A stretch of 64,000 bases of DNA from Amblyomma americanum. Taxonomy: Eukaryota > Arthropoda > Arachnida > Ixodida > Ixodidae. The DNA lies in assembly GCF_052857255.1 (NCBI RefSeq), contig NC_135498.1, forward strand, positions 163,490,124 to 163,554,123, in the 5' to 3' direction. A program made the translations under genes and the position numbers. The notes below the pieces were generated by a model. The model searched no databases and was not told the DNA's origin. It saw only the letters and a program-made list of their open reading frames with translations. Position 1 is the stretch's first letter, and each line of letters starts with the position of its first letter. Of the stretch, positions 1-14,747 are shown in pieces.

Positions 1-1273
1 TAGCCGCTGAATCCCGCAGTGCACTGAATTCCTTTCCATTTATCACCACGTCCCGCGTGTATGGCTCCAGCAATTTAAGGTTTTCCTCCGACTCTCGCAT
101 GCACGCGAATGCCATCTTTTGCTGTTTGCAGTTCAATGACATGTGTCCCTCCTTGTTGCAGTTATAGCAGACAATGTGCTTTCGCGCTTCAAACGCGCGA
201 GCTCCAGGTGCCTGCTGTTTTGGCGAATCGGCAGATTTGGGTGGCTCAATCTTTTTTCGCTACCTCTTCCTTTTGATCCCGCACCTTCTGCCCGGTGATC
301 CCGGCGTGCTGGCGGCACCCTTTGGTAGGGGATACTCTATAGAAAGGTTTCTCCCTTTCCTAACCTGTTACCGTACCCTGCCTTGCCTCGGAGGTTTCGG
401 CGAACGTAATACTCGTATGCGAGCTGTGCCGCTTTGTCTAGGTCTATATCTATTACCCTATCTTGCAGCCATATCCTTAGATCTTCTGGAATCGCGCTAT
501 AGTACTGATGTAGTGCGATGCACTCTAGTATCTTGTCATGACTTCCGTGCACATCAGCGGCCTTAAGCCACTCGTCTAACGTTACTTTAAGCCGGTACGC
601 GAAGTCAGTATGCGGCTCTCCGCCTTTCTTTGCCTGCCTGAATCGCTGCTTAAAGGCTTTAGCAGAAAGCCGGCACTTTCTAAGCAGTGCGCTCTTTACC
701 ATCTCGTAGTCATCACACTCTACCCGTGAAAGGCGAGCCACCACTTCGGCCGCCTCACACGTAAGGAGAGGAAGTAATTTCTCTGACCAAGCGCTCTTGT
801 CGATGTGCACCTTCCCGCATGCACGTTCGAAATTTACCAAAAACAGTACAATATCGCCTCCCACGCATTATGGTGAGACGAGCTCATGCAATCTCTACCT
901 CCCTTGCTCCTCTACCGAAGCTACAGGGCTAAGACGCGCCATATTCCCTCCGTTCGACGCGATTTCGAGCTCCTTCATTTTTTGAGCATGTTCTCTCGCT
1001 TTTTCCTCTGCCTCACGGACCTCCCGTCTCTCTTGAGCCAACCGAAGCTGTTCCTTTTCTTTCTGCTCGAACAACTCCCATCTTTTCTGCTCTTCTTTGC
1101 ATCCAACAATCGTTTCCCAAGCCTCGTCGACCTCCTCAGTAGTCACCTCCTCCTGCCGCATAACCTCGAGAATTTATTTTTTCTTTTCACAGAACGGAGC
1201 AAAACCGGCAGCTCCTGGCAAATTTCGAGCAGCTCCTGCACTTTTAACTTCACCATCGTGAGTTCAACCATGC
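1..1273 (-). pseudogene. Ty3/Gypsy-type gag with zinc knuckle, decayed, runs off left edge
   Basis: Reading leftward from an ATG at 1273, this is a retrotransposon gag in at least three frames. It has a charged coiled-coil segment (895-1161), then a 175-residue gag/SCAN-like helical domain (337-864; motifs LLTCEAAEVVARL and FKQRFRQAKKG). A perfect CCHC zinc knuckle follows at 128-169 (CYNCNKEGHMSLNC), and then the opening of an aspartic protease (ALRDSAA, where an active site would read D-S/T-G-A). Frameshifts near 1165, 870 and 330 separate the parts. The pol region would lie left of the window. The gag-knuckle-protease order is that of LTR retrotransposons; the clade is inferred. Confidence 0.7.
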
Positions 1274-1280
1274 GTTAGCA

Positions 1281-1792
1281 AGACCAATAAAACAAAAGCC
1301 CTAGCTTCAAGTGCACAAAGCAGTTTCCCTAAATCAATTTCCCAGACAACAGGAATCCGCACCTACCATCTGCCTGTGCTAGTACGGTCTGGCGAAATGA
1401 ACGGAAAACATTGGGCATTCACCCTGCCAAGGTATAGCTGATGCCCGTCAGTCCCGTAGCTGCCGAGGTCCGTTGGAGCCGGTAGCTTCACGTGGACGTC
1501 CCACAGCTGCCATTCAGTTGTTTGGATCCAGGTAGCGTGACTGGGCCGGAGAAGAGACGAGGAGGATCGGAGGGAGAAAACTCGAAAAAATTATACAAAG
1601 ACTATTTACATACTGTACAAGTAAGGGCAACAGAGAGTGCCTCTCAGTAAAGGGAGCTTCTTAGCGGTCGGGAGTCTCTCCCAGCAAAGGGTATCTCTCC
1701 AGATGGGGCTCTCTTCTGGTACCAAACCAGCAGCTCGTTAAATACTCCTCGTATTCCCCAGATCCCTAGCTGGGGAGCACAGTTAGAAGAAA
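1281..1792 (-). other. Possible LTR and leader of the leftmost Gypsy element
   Basis: This lies directly upstream of the minus-strand gag, where a 5' LTR and leader are expected. On the minus strand it has a TATTTAA box-like sequence (about 1738) and then an AT-rich stretch near 1580-1620. No matching second LTR or convincing primer-binding site can be shown in the window, so this is only a placement argument. Confidence 0.3.
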
Positions 1793-1911
1793 CCCAAGCA
1801 GCACAGGTCATCGGCCCAATATTGCAACAGGATGATCCCATCCTGGTCTTTTGTAGGGCCAACTTTGCCTATGCAGTTCCAATGTTGGCCCAATTACTTG
1901 TGCTGCTTGGG
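1793..1911. mobile_element. Small inverted-repeat element (MITE-like, 119 bp)
   Basis: The ends are perfect 13-bp inverted repeats (CCCAAGCAGCACA at 1793-1805 and its complement at 1899-1911). The similarity extends to about 33 nt with some six mismatches. Most of the element is therefore a hairpin around a ~50-nt centre. There is no coding capacity, and no clear target duplication beyond AA on both sides. Confidence 0.6.
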
Positions 1912-2450
1912 AAGATGTCCAATCACACGATGGCACTGATGGTACCACCCACGGCAGGGCGGTCCTGATGTTTTCTCGCAGCTCGGTGGAGGGAAAGGAA
2001 ACAGGATCCGAACCTGGGTCCGTACTGCGCCCAAGTGGAACAGGAAGGCGCCTGCGTGACACAGGAATGCGGGCTGTCTCCCAGCAGGGGTTGAAAGACC
2101 TTGTACTGATGACCGGAACGCGGAACCTCTGTCGAAGGCGCAGCTCTCGGGCAATTGTTCAACCCCAGTGTAACTGAATAGGACAACACTTATCTTGTAC
2201 TTCGTCGTCTTATGACCTGTTCGAACACGTAGGGACGCCATTGTCGTTGCTGCTTCCGACATTCCTGCCGCCACGTTTCTTCCAGAGGGCTCGTTCACCT
2301 TCGCGGTGGTTTTCAGGGAATCCTCCCCATGTCCAAATTCGCCGAGCTCAACAGCAGGAATGGAGCGCGAGCACAACAGTGCAAAGCGGAGTTCCGCTGG
2401 TTTGATCAAGAAAAGATCCGATATCAGTTGGCTTCCTCTTTTATATATAC
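1912..2450. other. Unassigned intronic sequence
   Basis: The open frames here do not resemble known proteins. The stretch may be part of the LTR of the leftmost Gypsy copy. No RNA gene or repeat was recognised. Confidence 0.3.
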
Positions 2451-2451
2451 C

Positions 2452-3176
2452 AGGTGTCCTAGCTAAATGTAACCAAGCTGCTAAAAACACTCAGTTTCCT
2501 AGCCGTGTGAGACCAACTGACGGTTGTTTAGAGTCGCGTGATCTAGTCTGCTGTATTTTTTCGTTCTTCAAGGTTACTAACTACTTAAGTTTAATTACCT
2601 AACTTATTAGTTATTTAATTGAGGAAAAAAGTGTCAATGTAAAAGTTGTAGATCGTCACAAAAAGCACTAGAAGCGCTGTTTCCTTCAAGGTACGATTGA
2701 CGTAGCCTTACTTATTGGCCTTAAAAGAAAGCAATCACGTGACTAGCTGCTAGGTCACATCTCTTCCTTAATGGGCACGCAAAGGCTCCTCGGGAAAAGC
2801 ACTTCAGTAAAAATGTATTTCGTTCTATTAGACGCGTCTTGGCATGTTTAAATGGCACCATCGTCACGTAGACGTTTTTGTTTATTGTGCGAGCTAGGGT
2901 TTAAGGCCGAAAAAAACAACTTCACGTTAACGGTATCTTGGTGCAAACGTTGCAGTCAACGGTTTTTCAAAGTGATCTACAGTTTTTCCAGTGACACTTT
3001 GTTCCCCATGGTAATATTTGAAAAGTTTGCTAATTATGCTCAACAATTCAGTTAACTTTCAAGAACGAAAAAATAAAGCAGGCTAGGCCATGCAACTTTA
3101 AATAACCCTAAGTTCGTCTCACGCGGCTAGGACACTCTGTTTTTTTAAAGATTGATTACTTTTAGCTGGGACACCT
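2452..3176. mobile_element. DNA element with long terminal inverted repeats (725 bp)
   Basis: The left end begins AGGTGTCCTAGCTAA and the right end, complemented, begins AGGTGTCCCAGCTAA. The similarity continues inward for over 100 nt on both sides, including a block near 2500 and 3125 (CTAGCCGYGTGAGACSAACT) and one near 2551 and 3070 (TATTTTTTCGTTCTT). ATATAC occurs at 2445-2450 and again at 3177-3182, a possible target duplication. There is no transposase, so it is a non-autonomous foldback-type or MITE element. The single open frame inside (2852-3055) has no recognised domain. Confidence 0.7.
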
Positions 3177-3600
3177 ATATACTGTAAAGCAGAACTGCAC
3201 ATTGTGACAAATAAGGAGTTGAAGGTGCGCTTCAGCAGCATTGTTATCACCACGTATGTCTGTGCTCGACCTAACTGACATTAGACTGCCTTCGCTGCTG
3301 CTTCCCGTCGTCCCGGTTCCTTTAAATAAATCCCCGTAAAGCATTTAGTGGACGTGCCGGGTGACAGCTCTGGAACACCGCGGCCAAACTCTTCCGACAC
3401 GTGCGATGCCTGAGGAATTTCAACATAGAGCCGTGCAAGTGGGTCTTGCTGTTTTCTGTGCCGGCTCCCTTCGCCGACGCAATGCGGTCATCTTCAGCGA
3501 GAACGTTGAGCATGCAGTGGTAGCTTGCCTCGCATCTTACTGACCAGTAAACCTTTATGACAAATAGCACGATGAAACCAAACTGATCAACGTTCTTTTT
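3177..3600. other. Unassigned intronic sequence
   Basis: No coding similarity, repeat or RNA gene was recognised here. Confidence 0.4.
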
Positions 3601-4612
3601 ATCTTACCAGTGTTGCTAACCTGTCGTATCGAAACCACGAGGTGGACATCACCACTTGGTCTGACTTCAAGACGATCTTCTCAGAAGGGCTTGGTTGTCC
3701 GGCGGTCAGGAAGCTTCGCGCAGAACAACGCTTGCACAAACGATCGCTGCAGGTCGGCGAGAGCTGTACGAGCTACATCGAAGATGCCGACTCATGCAAA
3801 CATGTAACTCAAGCAAACGTGTAACCATCCACATATCGTAAGCGAACTAAATAAGACGCATCTTGAAGGGTAGAGACGACGACGACTTCCAGATGCTGTT
3901 AACGCGCGACTTGCGCACCATTGCTGAAGTTGTCACTCTCTGCCAGAGCTTCGAGGAGCAACGAAAGCTGAGGATACACATTGGTAAGCACCACAGGCAG
4001 GTTCAGTTCCTTGCTGCAGTGACGCTTGCTGCTGACGCCTCCTTAAGACTTTGTACGCGAAGGACTAGCGCCTCAGCTCTCACTTCTACCGAGCCCTCCA
4101 GGACCACAAGTATAGTAGGCTCCAGCTGTGCGACAATAATTTTAAGCGAATGTTGTTGAGGCTTTCCCGCTCATTCATCCGCCGCTACCTGTCGACGCTC
4201 CGCTGACATACGACGACGACCCCGCCAGACCTCGGCAGCCTAGCAATCCTTCACCTCCAGTTCCTGTACGAGCCCCAGTACCTTATCTTCGACCGGCTCT
4301 ACGAGTCAGCAATCTTTGGCTCACCACCGACAACCGACCTATTTACTAACACTCGCGGATTGCGTGGTCACGGGGCACGTCATTGCCGTCGTCGTCTCTA
4401 AGTTTCAGCACCACACCCTGAATCTCCTTATTACTGGCCTTCCACGAGTGACTCCGCACCTGCTGAACCGTCAACAAGTCGTCCTCTTTTCCCTGGCCGT
4501 CCGGCCCTGTCTAGCCGCCGTTCACCTTCGCCGCGACGCTGATCCATTTCTCCTATGCGACGTCACCCCAATGCTACACAAAAGGAAAACTAGGCGCGCA
4601 GTTGTTTAGGCG
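3601..4612 (+). pseudogene. Ty3/Gypsy gag remnant, heavily decayed
   Basis: Fragments of a gag polyprotein lie in three frames. First is the gag core ending around SFTSYIED-like sequence (3642-3824; W..F..F..GL..PAVRKLRAEQ). Next comes the segment DDDFQMLLTRDLRTIAEVVTLCQSFEE (3875-3960). A proline/arginine-rich linker follows, then a degraded zinc knuckle near 4336-4395 in which GH and HC survive (RGHGARHCRRR) but the first two cysteines are lost, and finally a SPRR-rich tail. No LTR or pol is attached. It is a 5'-and-3'-truncated fossil, unrelated in frame to the gag at the left edge. Confidence 0.65.
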
Positions 4613-4739
4613 AGACCCATGCCCCTCCTGAACTTTCAAAAGCCTCATCTATCACCTGCTAATCTGTTCTTCATCGCTGTATGGTACCCATGTGTAGTAT
4701 TTTACCAACGTGAAATGCCGATCACTACCCTGCCCGAGA

Positions 4740-5549
<810 letters not shown>

Positions 5550-5574
<25 letters not shown>

Positions 5575-6524
5575 AAGTTGGTGACAAGTATCTATCTTCT
5601 TCTATTAGAGATGATACAGTCATATTGACGGTGTTGCCAAGCCCACAGTGTTCGTTAGGTCTATTATGTGACTGTTTACATGTGATCAGGTTATTGCTAC
5701 TAACATCCGGAGACATAGAGCTAAATCCTGGTCCTACTTCTGATTCAGAGTCTGAGACACAGTTAAACAACCAATTACTTAAGAAAATTTTGAAAGAGCA
5801 AACAAAGACTAATAAGACTCTGGCTTCGCTGACTAATAATCTGAAACAGGTAGAATCGACAGTCGAGAATATTCAAACCAGAATTACCAAAATTGAGAAA
5901 GAACTATGCCGAATTGAGAATTGTGAGCAAAGGTTGGAGAAAGTGGACGAAGCTTGCAATAACACGAACAAACTAGTTCTTGAGTTAACCAAAAAGGTAG
6001 ATGGTCTCGAAAACAGAAGTCGTCGCAACAATATCGTAATATATGGAGTAAAGGAAGATCCAGAGGAGGACTCAGAAGAACTAGAGCGGAAAGTTAACGA
6101 AGAAATTTTTAAAAAGATTCTAGGCGTTGAAGTAAACTCTATTGAGCGTATTCACCGAATTGGCCTAAAACATGCACAGCGACATCGTCCGATCATTTTG
6201 AGATTTTTTAACTACGTAGACAAAACAAAGGTTATGTCATCCTGCTTCGCAATAAAGGACACAAAAATAGCTATATCGGAAGATTTTTCAAAAAAGATTC
6301 GGGATATTCGTGCAAAATTATGGCGTTCAGCGGCTGAAGAAAAGAGCAATGATCCTAAGGTTTCCTTTCGTTTCGATAAGCTCAAAGTTGATGACAGGCT
6401 ATACGTATGGGACGCAACGCGCAATCGCAGAATAGAGTTGTCCAAATCATCTGCGCCTGCCCAGCCCGAAACTTCCTCTCATCGACCCACACGTGCGAAC
6501 ACGCGTAAGCTAGATAAAAAATGA
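5550..6524 (+). CDS. LINE-A ORF1 with N-terminal 2A-like motif, coiled coil and RNA-binding domain
   Basis: This is an intact 324-residue ORF. Residues 47-62 run from a leucine-rich stretch into SGDIELNPGP (nt 5706-5735). That fits the 2A/CHYSEL consensus D-[VI]-E-x-N-P-G-P, at which ribosomes skip the Gly61-Pro62 bond. A coiled coil follows (about 75-155, heptad-like with many K/E/L), then an L1-ORF1-like RNA-binding domain beginning NRSRRNNIVIYGV (about 156-300) and a basic tail. Such proteins bind LINE RNA. The start codon lies inside the third partial 5' monomer. ORF1 ends in TGA (6522-6524) overlapping an ATG (ATGA), and ORF2 continues in the same frame. Confidence 0.8.
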
Positions 6525-9294
6525 CGGGAATCCGTCAAGACGCTACGGCTTGTTTCGTTGAACGCACGCAGTGTACTGAATAAGATCCAGAGACTTGAAG
6601 ATATAATTCTGATCTATCAACCACACATCCTAGTGGTAACTGAAACCTGGCTGCATTCCGATGTGCAAAATTCAGAAATAATGCCTCCTTCGTACACGCT
6701 TATCCGTAAGGACAGAGGATCAAGGGGTGGCGGAGTTGCAATTGCAATAAAGAATAACATTAAATTGACACGCTTAAACGGCATCAATGATCATGGAAGC
6801 ATATGGTGCAAACTAAAGTTTTTTGGAAAAACTATATTACTAGGAGGGGTCTATCGGCTTCCGAATGCTGCTCAGGAATACTTGGATTCCTTATATGATT
6901 ATTTGCTGCAAAATATAAAATTCGCGTTGCAACATCCTTATAACAGGAGATTTTAACCTTCCAGGAATTAACTGGTGCAGCCTTTCTCATGACGGCGAAG
7001 ATTCCAAAAATGCTGTCATTACTACTAACTGCATTTACGTTTTCGTTAACCCAGTTGGTTTTGGATGCTACAAGAATTTCCAGCTCTGCTGTACTTGACC
7101 TTTCGTTTGGAAGTAGCTCGCTTCCAGACTGCTCAGTCAGTGTCAAGGACGGTATATCTGATCATCAGTTACGTGTTCTTGAGTGTCCTATTTCGGGCTT
7201 GCGATCGTATGTTAAACCTTCTGACACATTTGTAAGAGACTATACGCATGCTGATGATGACGGCATTATTAGTTGTATGGAATCTTTATTCCCTTCCTTT
7301 AGTGAGACAAATGACGTTAATGTGCTGTGGTCAAAGTTTAAAGACATAGTCATGCACTGTGAAAGCACCTACGTGCCTTTGAAGAAAAAGCGCATCAACA
7401 AGGAGTACCCGTAGATGGATCATAATCTGATACATCGAAAACGCAAAATAAAATGCTCTCGAAAATGTGGTGACAGGAAACAACTTGCAAGTCTAGTACG
7501 CACTTTCAAAGATAAAGTGCGCGCTGCAAGAGGTCAGTTCTTTTCTTCCACATTGACTTCTTTCATGTCGGAGCAACCAAGGAAATTTTGGCAATATTTA
7601 TCTAAAGATAAAAGCGGCATCACAGAGATCACAACATTTGGCACAGGCATTGACGATCCTTTGACTATTGCTAATAAATTTAACGCCTTTTTTCAATCGG
7701 TGTTTAACATAAACGCATCGCACGCGCACTTGCAACCTTACACGTTTCGTAATCCGATGCCCGAAGTAGATTTAAGCAAAAACGGCATCCTTAGTCTTTT
7801 ACGTAATCTAGACATAAAAAAGTCATCAGGTCCGGACAAAATATCTAATGTTTTCCTCAACAGATACGTAATCTGGGTAGCAGAGTACTTATATGTAATA
7901 TATAAAACATCGTTAGAATCCTGTGTGATACCAGATGACTGGCGCCTTGCAAGGATAGTTACGATTCACAAATCTGGATCCCCTCTAGAACTAAATAATT
8001 ACAGACCAGTTTCCTTAACATCCACAACTTGGAAACTGCTAGAACATATTTTATTTAAAAGCGATTATAATACATTTATAGAATAACCATTTACATCATG
8101 CAAATCAACATGGATTTAGGGCTGGTTTATCCACAATAACACAGTTAGCTGAGATAACGGATGATTTTATGAATGAGCTGAATATGAGGGGTCAAATCGA
8201 TGCAGTGTTTTTGGACTTTTCCAAAGCGTTCGATGTAGTTCCGCATGCCGATTTAGTAACTAAACTGCTCTCAATGCGCATTTAACGCAATATCATCCGT
8301 TGGATAGAATCTTATTTGTCCTCAAGAAAACAATACATTGCTGTTAAAGACTGCGTTTCTGGCACACTGGAAGTGCACTCAGGGGTGCCACAGGGGTCAG
8401 TTTTCGGTCCCTTGTTGTTCTTAGTTTATATCAATGACATCTATTTATCTCTTCAATCGCCTGTGAAGATCCGGTTGTTTGCGGACGATTGCGTTATTTA
8501 TACTAGTGTAAATCATCACTCCGACCAAGTAAGACTTAATGACGCGTTGCACTCAATTAGCGTATGCTGTGAAACATGGGGACTGAAGCTAAACACTTTG
8601 AAGACGGCAGCTATTACATTTACCAACAAGAAAGAACCCTTAGATTTTGCTTATATTATTAATAATTCTTATATTCATAAAACCCAGCGAGTGAAGTATT
8701 TAGGTGTTACACTCACAAGCAATTTAAGTTGGGAACCCCATATAGAAAACGTTTGCAGCAACGCGCTAAAAAAGCTGGCATTTTTGAAACGGAAATTGCG
8801 CCGTACTTCATTGACCGTTAATTTAACAGCATACAAAGCTCTTGTCAGACCAAAATTAGAATATGCGGATTTAATCTGGAGCCCTCATCAAAAATATTTA
8901 ATCAAGAAAATAGAAAGAGTGCAAAAATTAGCTTTGCGGTTTATATACTCCACATACTCGCGTTTTTCAAGCGTGTCCGTTCTTCGCGACAGGGCGAAAT
9001 TGAAAAGAACTAGTTCATCGCAGAATTGTATCTCGCATCAAATTTTTAGATCAGCTGTACCATTGTCACTACAAAATAGCGCGTGAATGTTATTTACTAG
9101 AGCCCCCCATGCACTCTGCTCGTACAAACCACAACAAAACAATTAAGCAACCATTTAGTAACCTTAACATCCATCAATATTCTCTTTTTCCACATGCAAT
9201 TTCACTATGGAATAAATTACCCGAAGAAGTAGTTAACGTTAATACAACAGAATCGTTCGTTCAGCTTTCAGATAACCTTTTCTTTGACCTCTAA
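6525..9294 (+). pseudogene. LINE-A ORF2 (endonuclease-reverse transcriptase), broken
   Basis: Order: apurinic-type endonuclease (SLNARSVLNK, TETW, RGGGVA, VYRLP, GDFN), reverse transcriptase (PVSLTS, LDFSKAFDVV, SGVPQGSVFGP, FADDCVIYTS near 8480) and a C-terminal thumb region. There is no RNase H. Lesions: a frameshift near 6940 (stop at 6954-6956), an in-frame TAG at 7412-7414 where a Trp codon is expected, a frameshift near 8085, TAA at 8283-8285, and a further break near 9085. No ATG lies between the ORF1 stop and the first endonuclease residues. Together with the shared frame, this raises the question of how ORF2 was translated. Confidence 0.85.
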
Positions 9295-9513
9295 AATGGC
9301 CGCAATGAAAGCAGCTTCTTTTGCGTTACACTTTTTCGTTGTTATTTTTTTTACGTTTTGCACTGTTGTACGTTCATGTTTATTTCTGTTACAATGATGT
9401 AAGTACATGTTTTGTTGTGTTCTTATTTGCTAATTGGCAGTGGTAATTTACGTTGTTGTATGTACCCACTCCTGCTTGGGCCCGAATAGGGCCTGCAGTA
9501 TTTGTAAATAAAT

Positions 9514-9540
9514 TATATATATTTATTTATTTATTTATTT

Positions 9541-9543
<3 letters not shown>
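9514..9543. repeat. Shared TTTA/TAAA tail tract between LINE-A and LINE-B
   Basis: A (TTTA)n stretch joins the plus-strand 3' end of LINE-A to the 3' end of minus-strand LINE-B. It reads as an A-rich tail from either side. Confidence 0.75.
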
Positions 9544-12992
<3,449 letters not shown>

Positions 12993-13602
12993 TAAGGTGC
13001 ACAGGAGCAGACGGTGGCGGGATCGCCCTACACACAAAAGTTAAAGACGCGTGCACTCGCGTGCCCCGACCGTAAAGAGTAAACAAATAAACAGAATAAA
13101 ATGCAGACAGGGCCGGAGCTTCCGTCATCTGGAACCACTTCGGCAGCCAGAGCCAAGGCCGAATCAACGGCGCCGTGAGCTTAACTAAACACACGTGCAC
13201 TGTGCATGAAAGCACCCAGACACACAGCAGTAAAACAACCGAGCTCATGCCAGTGTCGTGTGGCGGCTAAATGACAATGGCGGGAGCATTTAAGCGAGTA
13301 AGGTGTACAGAAACAAACGGTGGCAGAATTGTCCAACATATATAAATTATAGATGCTTGCACTCGCGTGACCTGGCCAGAAAAAGTAAACAAATAAACAG
13401 AATAAAATCCAGACAGGACAGGAGACTTCCGTCATCTGGAACCATTTCCGCAGCCCGAGTCAAGGTAGAATCAGCGGCGCCGTGAGCTTAACTACACACA
13501 CGTGCACTGTGCCTGACAACACCCACAAAAGAAAAAAAAAGTGGAAAAATATCCGAGTTCGGCCAAGTGTGGTGTGGGAGGTAAATGTGAATGGCGTGAG
13601 CA
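12993..13602. repeat. Two tandem copies of a ~306-bp repeat
   Basis: The copies run about 12993-13298 and 13299-13602. Shared blocks include AAACAAATAAACAGAATAAA at 13081 and 13387 (offset 306), TTCCGTCATCTGGAACCA, and GGCGCCGTGAGCTTAACTA. No reading frame is conserved between copies. It adjoins the Penelope-like end and may be part of that element. Confidence 0.8.
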
Positions 13603-13689
13603 CTTAGGCAAGGGTTCTTCAATTGCACCCCGTCGTCAAGGTAATCGAACAGGGAAGATAGGGGCAGGATGGGGTAGGGAATGAAGGAA

Positions 13690-13960
13690 TGTTTTTCTTT
13701 TTTTATGTGTTTAGATTATCAGTGGGATATTATAGTACTTAGATTAATAATTCGCTTAAAGAAGGTTACTTATAAAGCAGCAGAAAAAACAACCATGCCG
13801 CCGGTGGAATCCGAACCCACGACCTCCGAATATCGCGTCCGGTGCTCTTACCAACTTAGCTACGGCGACGGCTGTCCAATCTGCTGCTCTCGTGGGTATT
13901 TATGTCCATAGGGTGTAAGCGAACCTTGAGAGTGTTCACCAGCGCCATCCTCGACCATTC
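13690..13960 (-). repeat. Inverted partial copy of the tRNA-like tandem unit
   Basis: This is the reverse complement of the part of the ~500-bp unit running from the GGTGAACACTMTCAAGGTTCGC block through the tRNA-like sequence to the TAAACACATA tail. It lies head to head with the direct units that start at about 13970. Confidence 0.8.
13796..13869 (-). ncRNA. tRNA-like sequence, copy 1
   Basis: This 74-nt stretch folds as a cloverleaf. The acceptor stem GTCGCCG/CGGCGGC pairs throughout (one G-U). The D arm is GCTA...GAGC, the anticodon stem CCGGA/TTCGG and the T arm GTGGG-TTCGGAT-TCCAC. Internal A- and B-box promoters look intact. The anticodon loop reads CGCGATA and lacks the universal U33, so it is more likely a tRNA-derived repeat than a working tRNA. 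Confidence 0.6.
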
Positions 13961-13969
13961 CCCTAACAA

Positions 13970-14475
13970 AAAAACATTCCCCTATGCACCTTGGTTTCGG
14001 TGACTGTTGGCTCCCTTCATAAGTTTGTCAAACGGGCCCCTCATTTCCTTTAACATATCTGCTAATAGCTTAACGAGGGTCTCGGTTCTGGCAGTCTTGA
14101 TGCCATAGTTAGCTTAAGAGGGCTCTCGCACAGTTTCCGCCCTCGCCGTTAGATGACGTTCCACGTCACGCTCGCGGTATTACAGGACGTGCTACGTCCG
14201 CCGCTATGGTCGAGGGTGGCGCTGGTGAACACTATCAAGGTTCGCTTACACCCAATGAATATAAATACCCACGAGAGCAGCAGATTGGACAGCCGTCGCC
14301 CTAGCTCAGTTGGTAAGAGCACCGGACGCGATATTCAGAGGTCGTGGGTTCCGATCCCACCGGCGGCATGGTTGTTTTTTCTGCTGCTTTATAAGTAATA
14401 TTCTTTAAGCGAATTATTAATCTAACTACTATAACATCCCACTGATAAGCTAAACACATAAAAAAAGAAAAACAT
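13970..14475 (+). repeat. tRNA-like tandem unit 1 (~500 bp)
   Basis: The unit starts ATTCCCCTATGCACCTTGG and ends in the A-rich tail after the tRNA-like sequence at 14295-14368. The same start recurs at about 14475 and 20075. Subtracting the inserted Harbinger element gives a period of about 500 bp for both steps. Confidence 0.85.
14295..14368 (+). ncRNA. tRNA-like sequence, copy 2
   Basis: Same family as the copy at 13796-13869, on the opposite strand. The last acceptor pair (C-C) and one anticodon-stem pair are broken. The B box reads GGTTCCGATCC. Confidence 0.55.
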
Positions 14476-14747
14476 TCCCCTATGCACCTTGGTTTCGGTG
14501 ACTGTTGGCTCCCTTCATGAGTTTGTCAAATGGGCCCCTGATTAGAGTTTTAGCTGAGCGGGTTTGTGCGCCCGCTACGCTCAGCGAGCTAGCGGGAGCG
14601 CTACAGCGCATGCGCGAAACGCTCCGGCGGGAGCGCGCGAGCGGAAGGGCTCCTCGGCCCCGCTCCCGCGCGAGCCAAGCGGAGACCGGAGCGACGCGGC
14701 GAGCGGGCCTCGCGCAAAGCCTTCTGGGCTCGCGCTAGCTGTACCAA

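Noticed and set aside
174..566. 130-codon plus-strand open frame
   Set aside because: It is the antisense shadow of the minus-strand gag, which has recognisable domains.
1894..2490. 198-codon minus-strand open frame
   Set aside because: It runs through the 119-bp MITE and across the start of the 725-bp element, so it cannot be one gene.
2852..3055. 67-codon open frame with two CxxC pairs
   Set aside because: It lies inside the inverted-repeat DNA element and has no recognisable fold. The spacing does not fit a known zinc finger.
13796..13869. Functional nuclear tRNA gene
   Set aside because: The cloverleaf is good, but the anticodon loop lacks U33 and the sequence belongs to a repeated unit, so it is treated as a tRNA-derived repeat.
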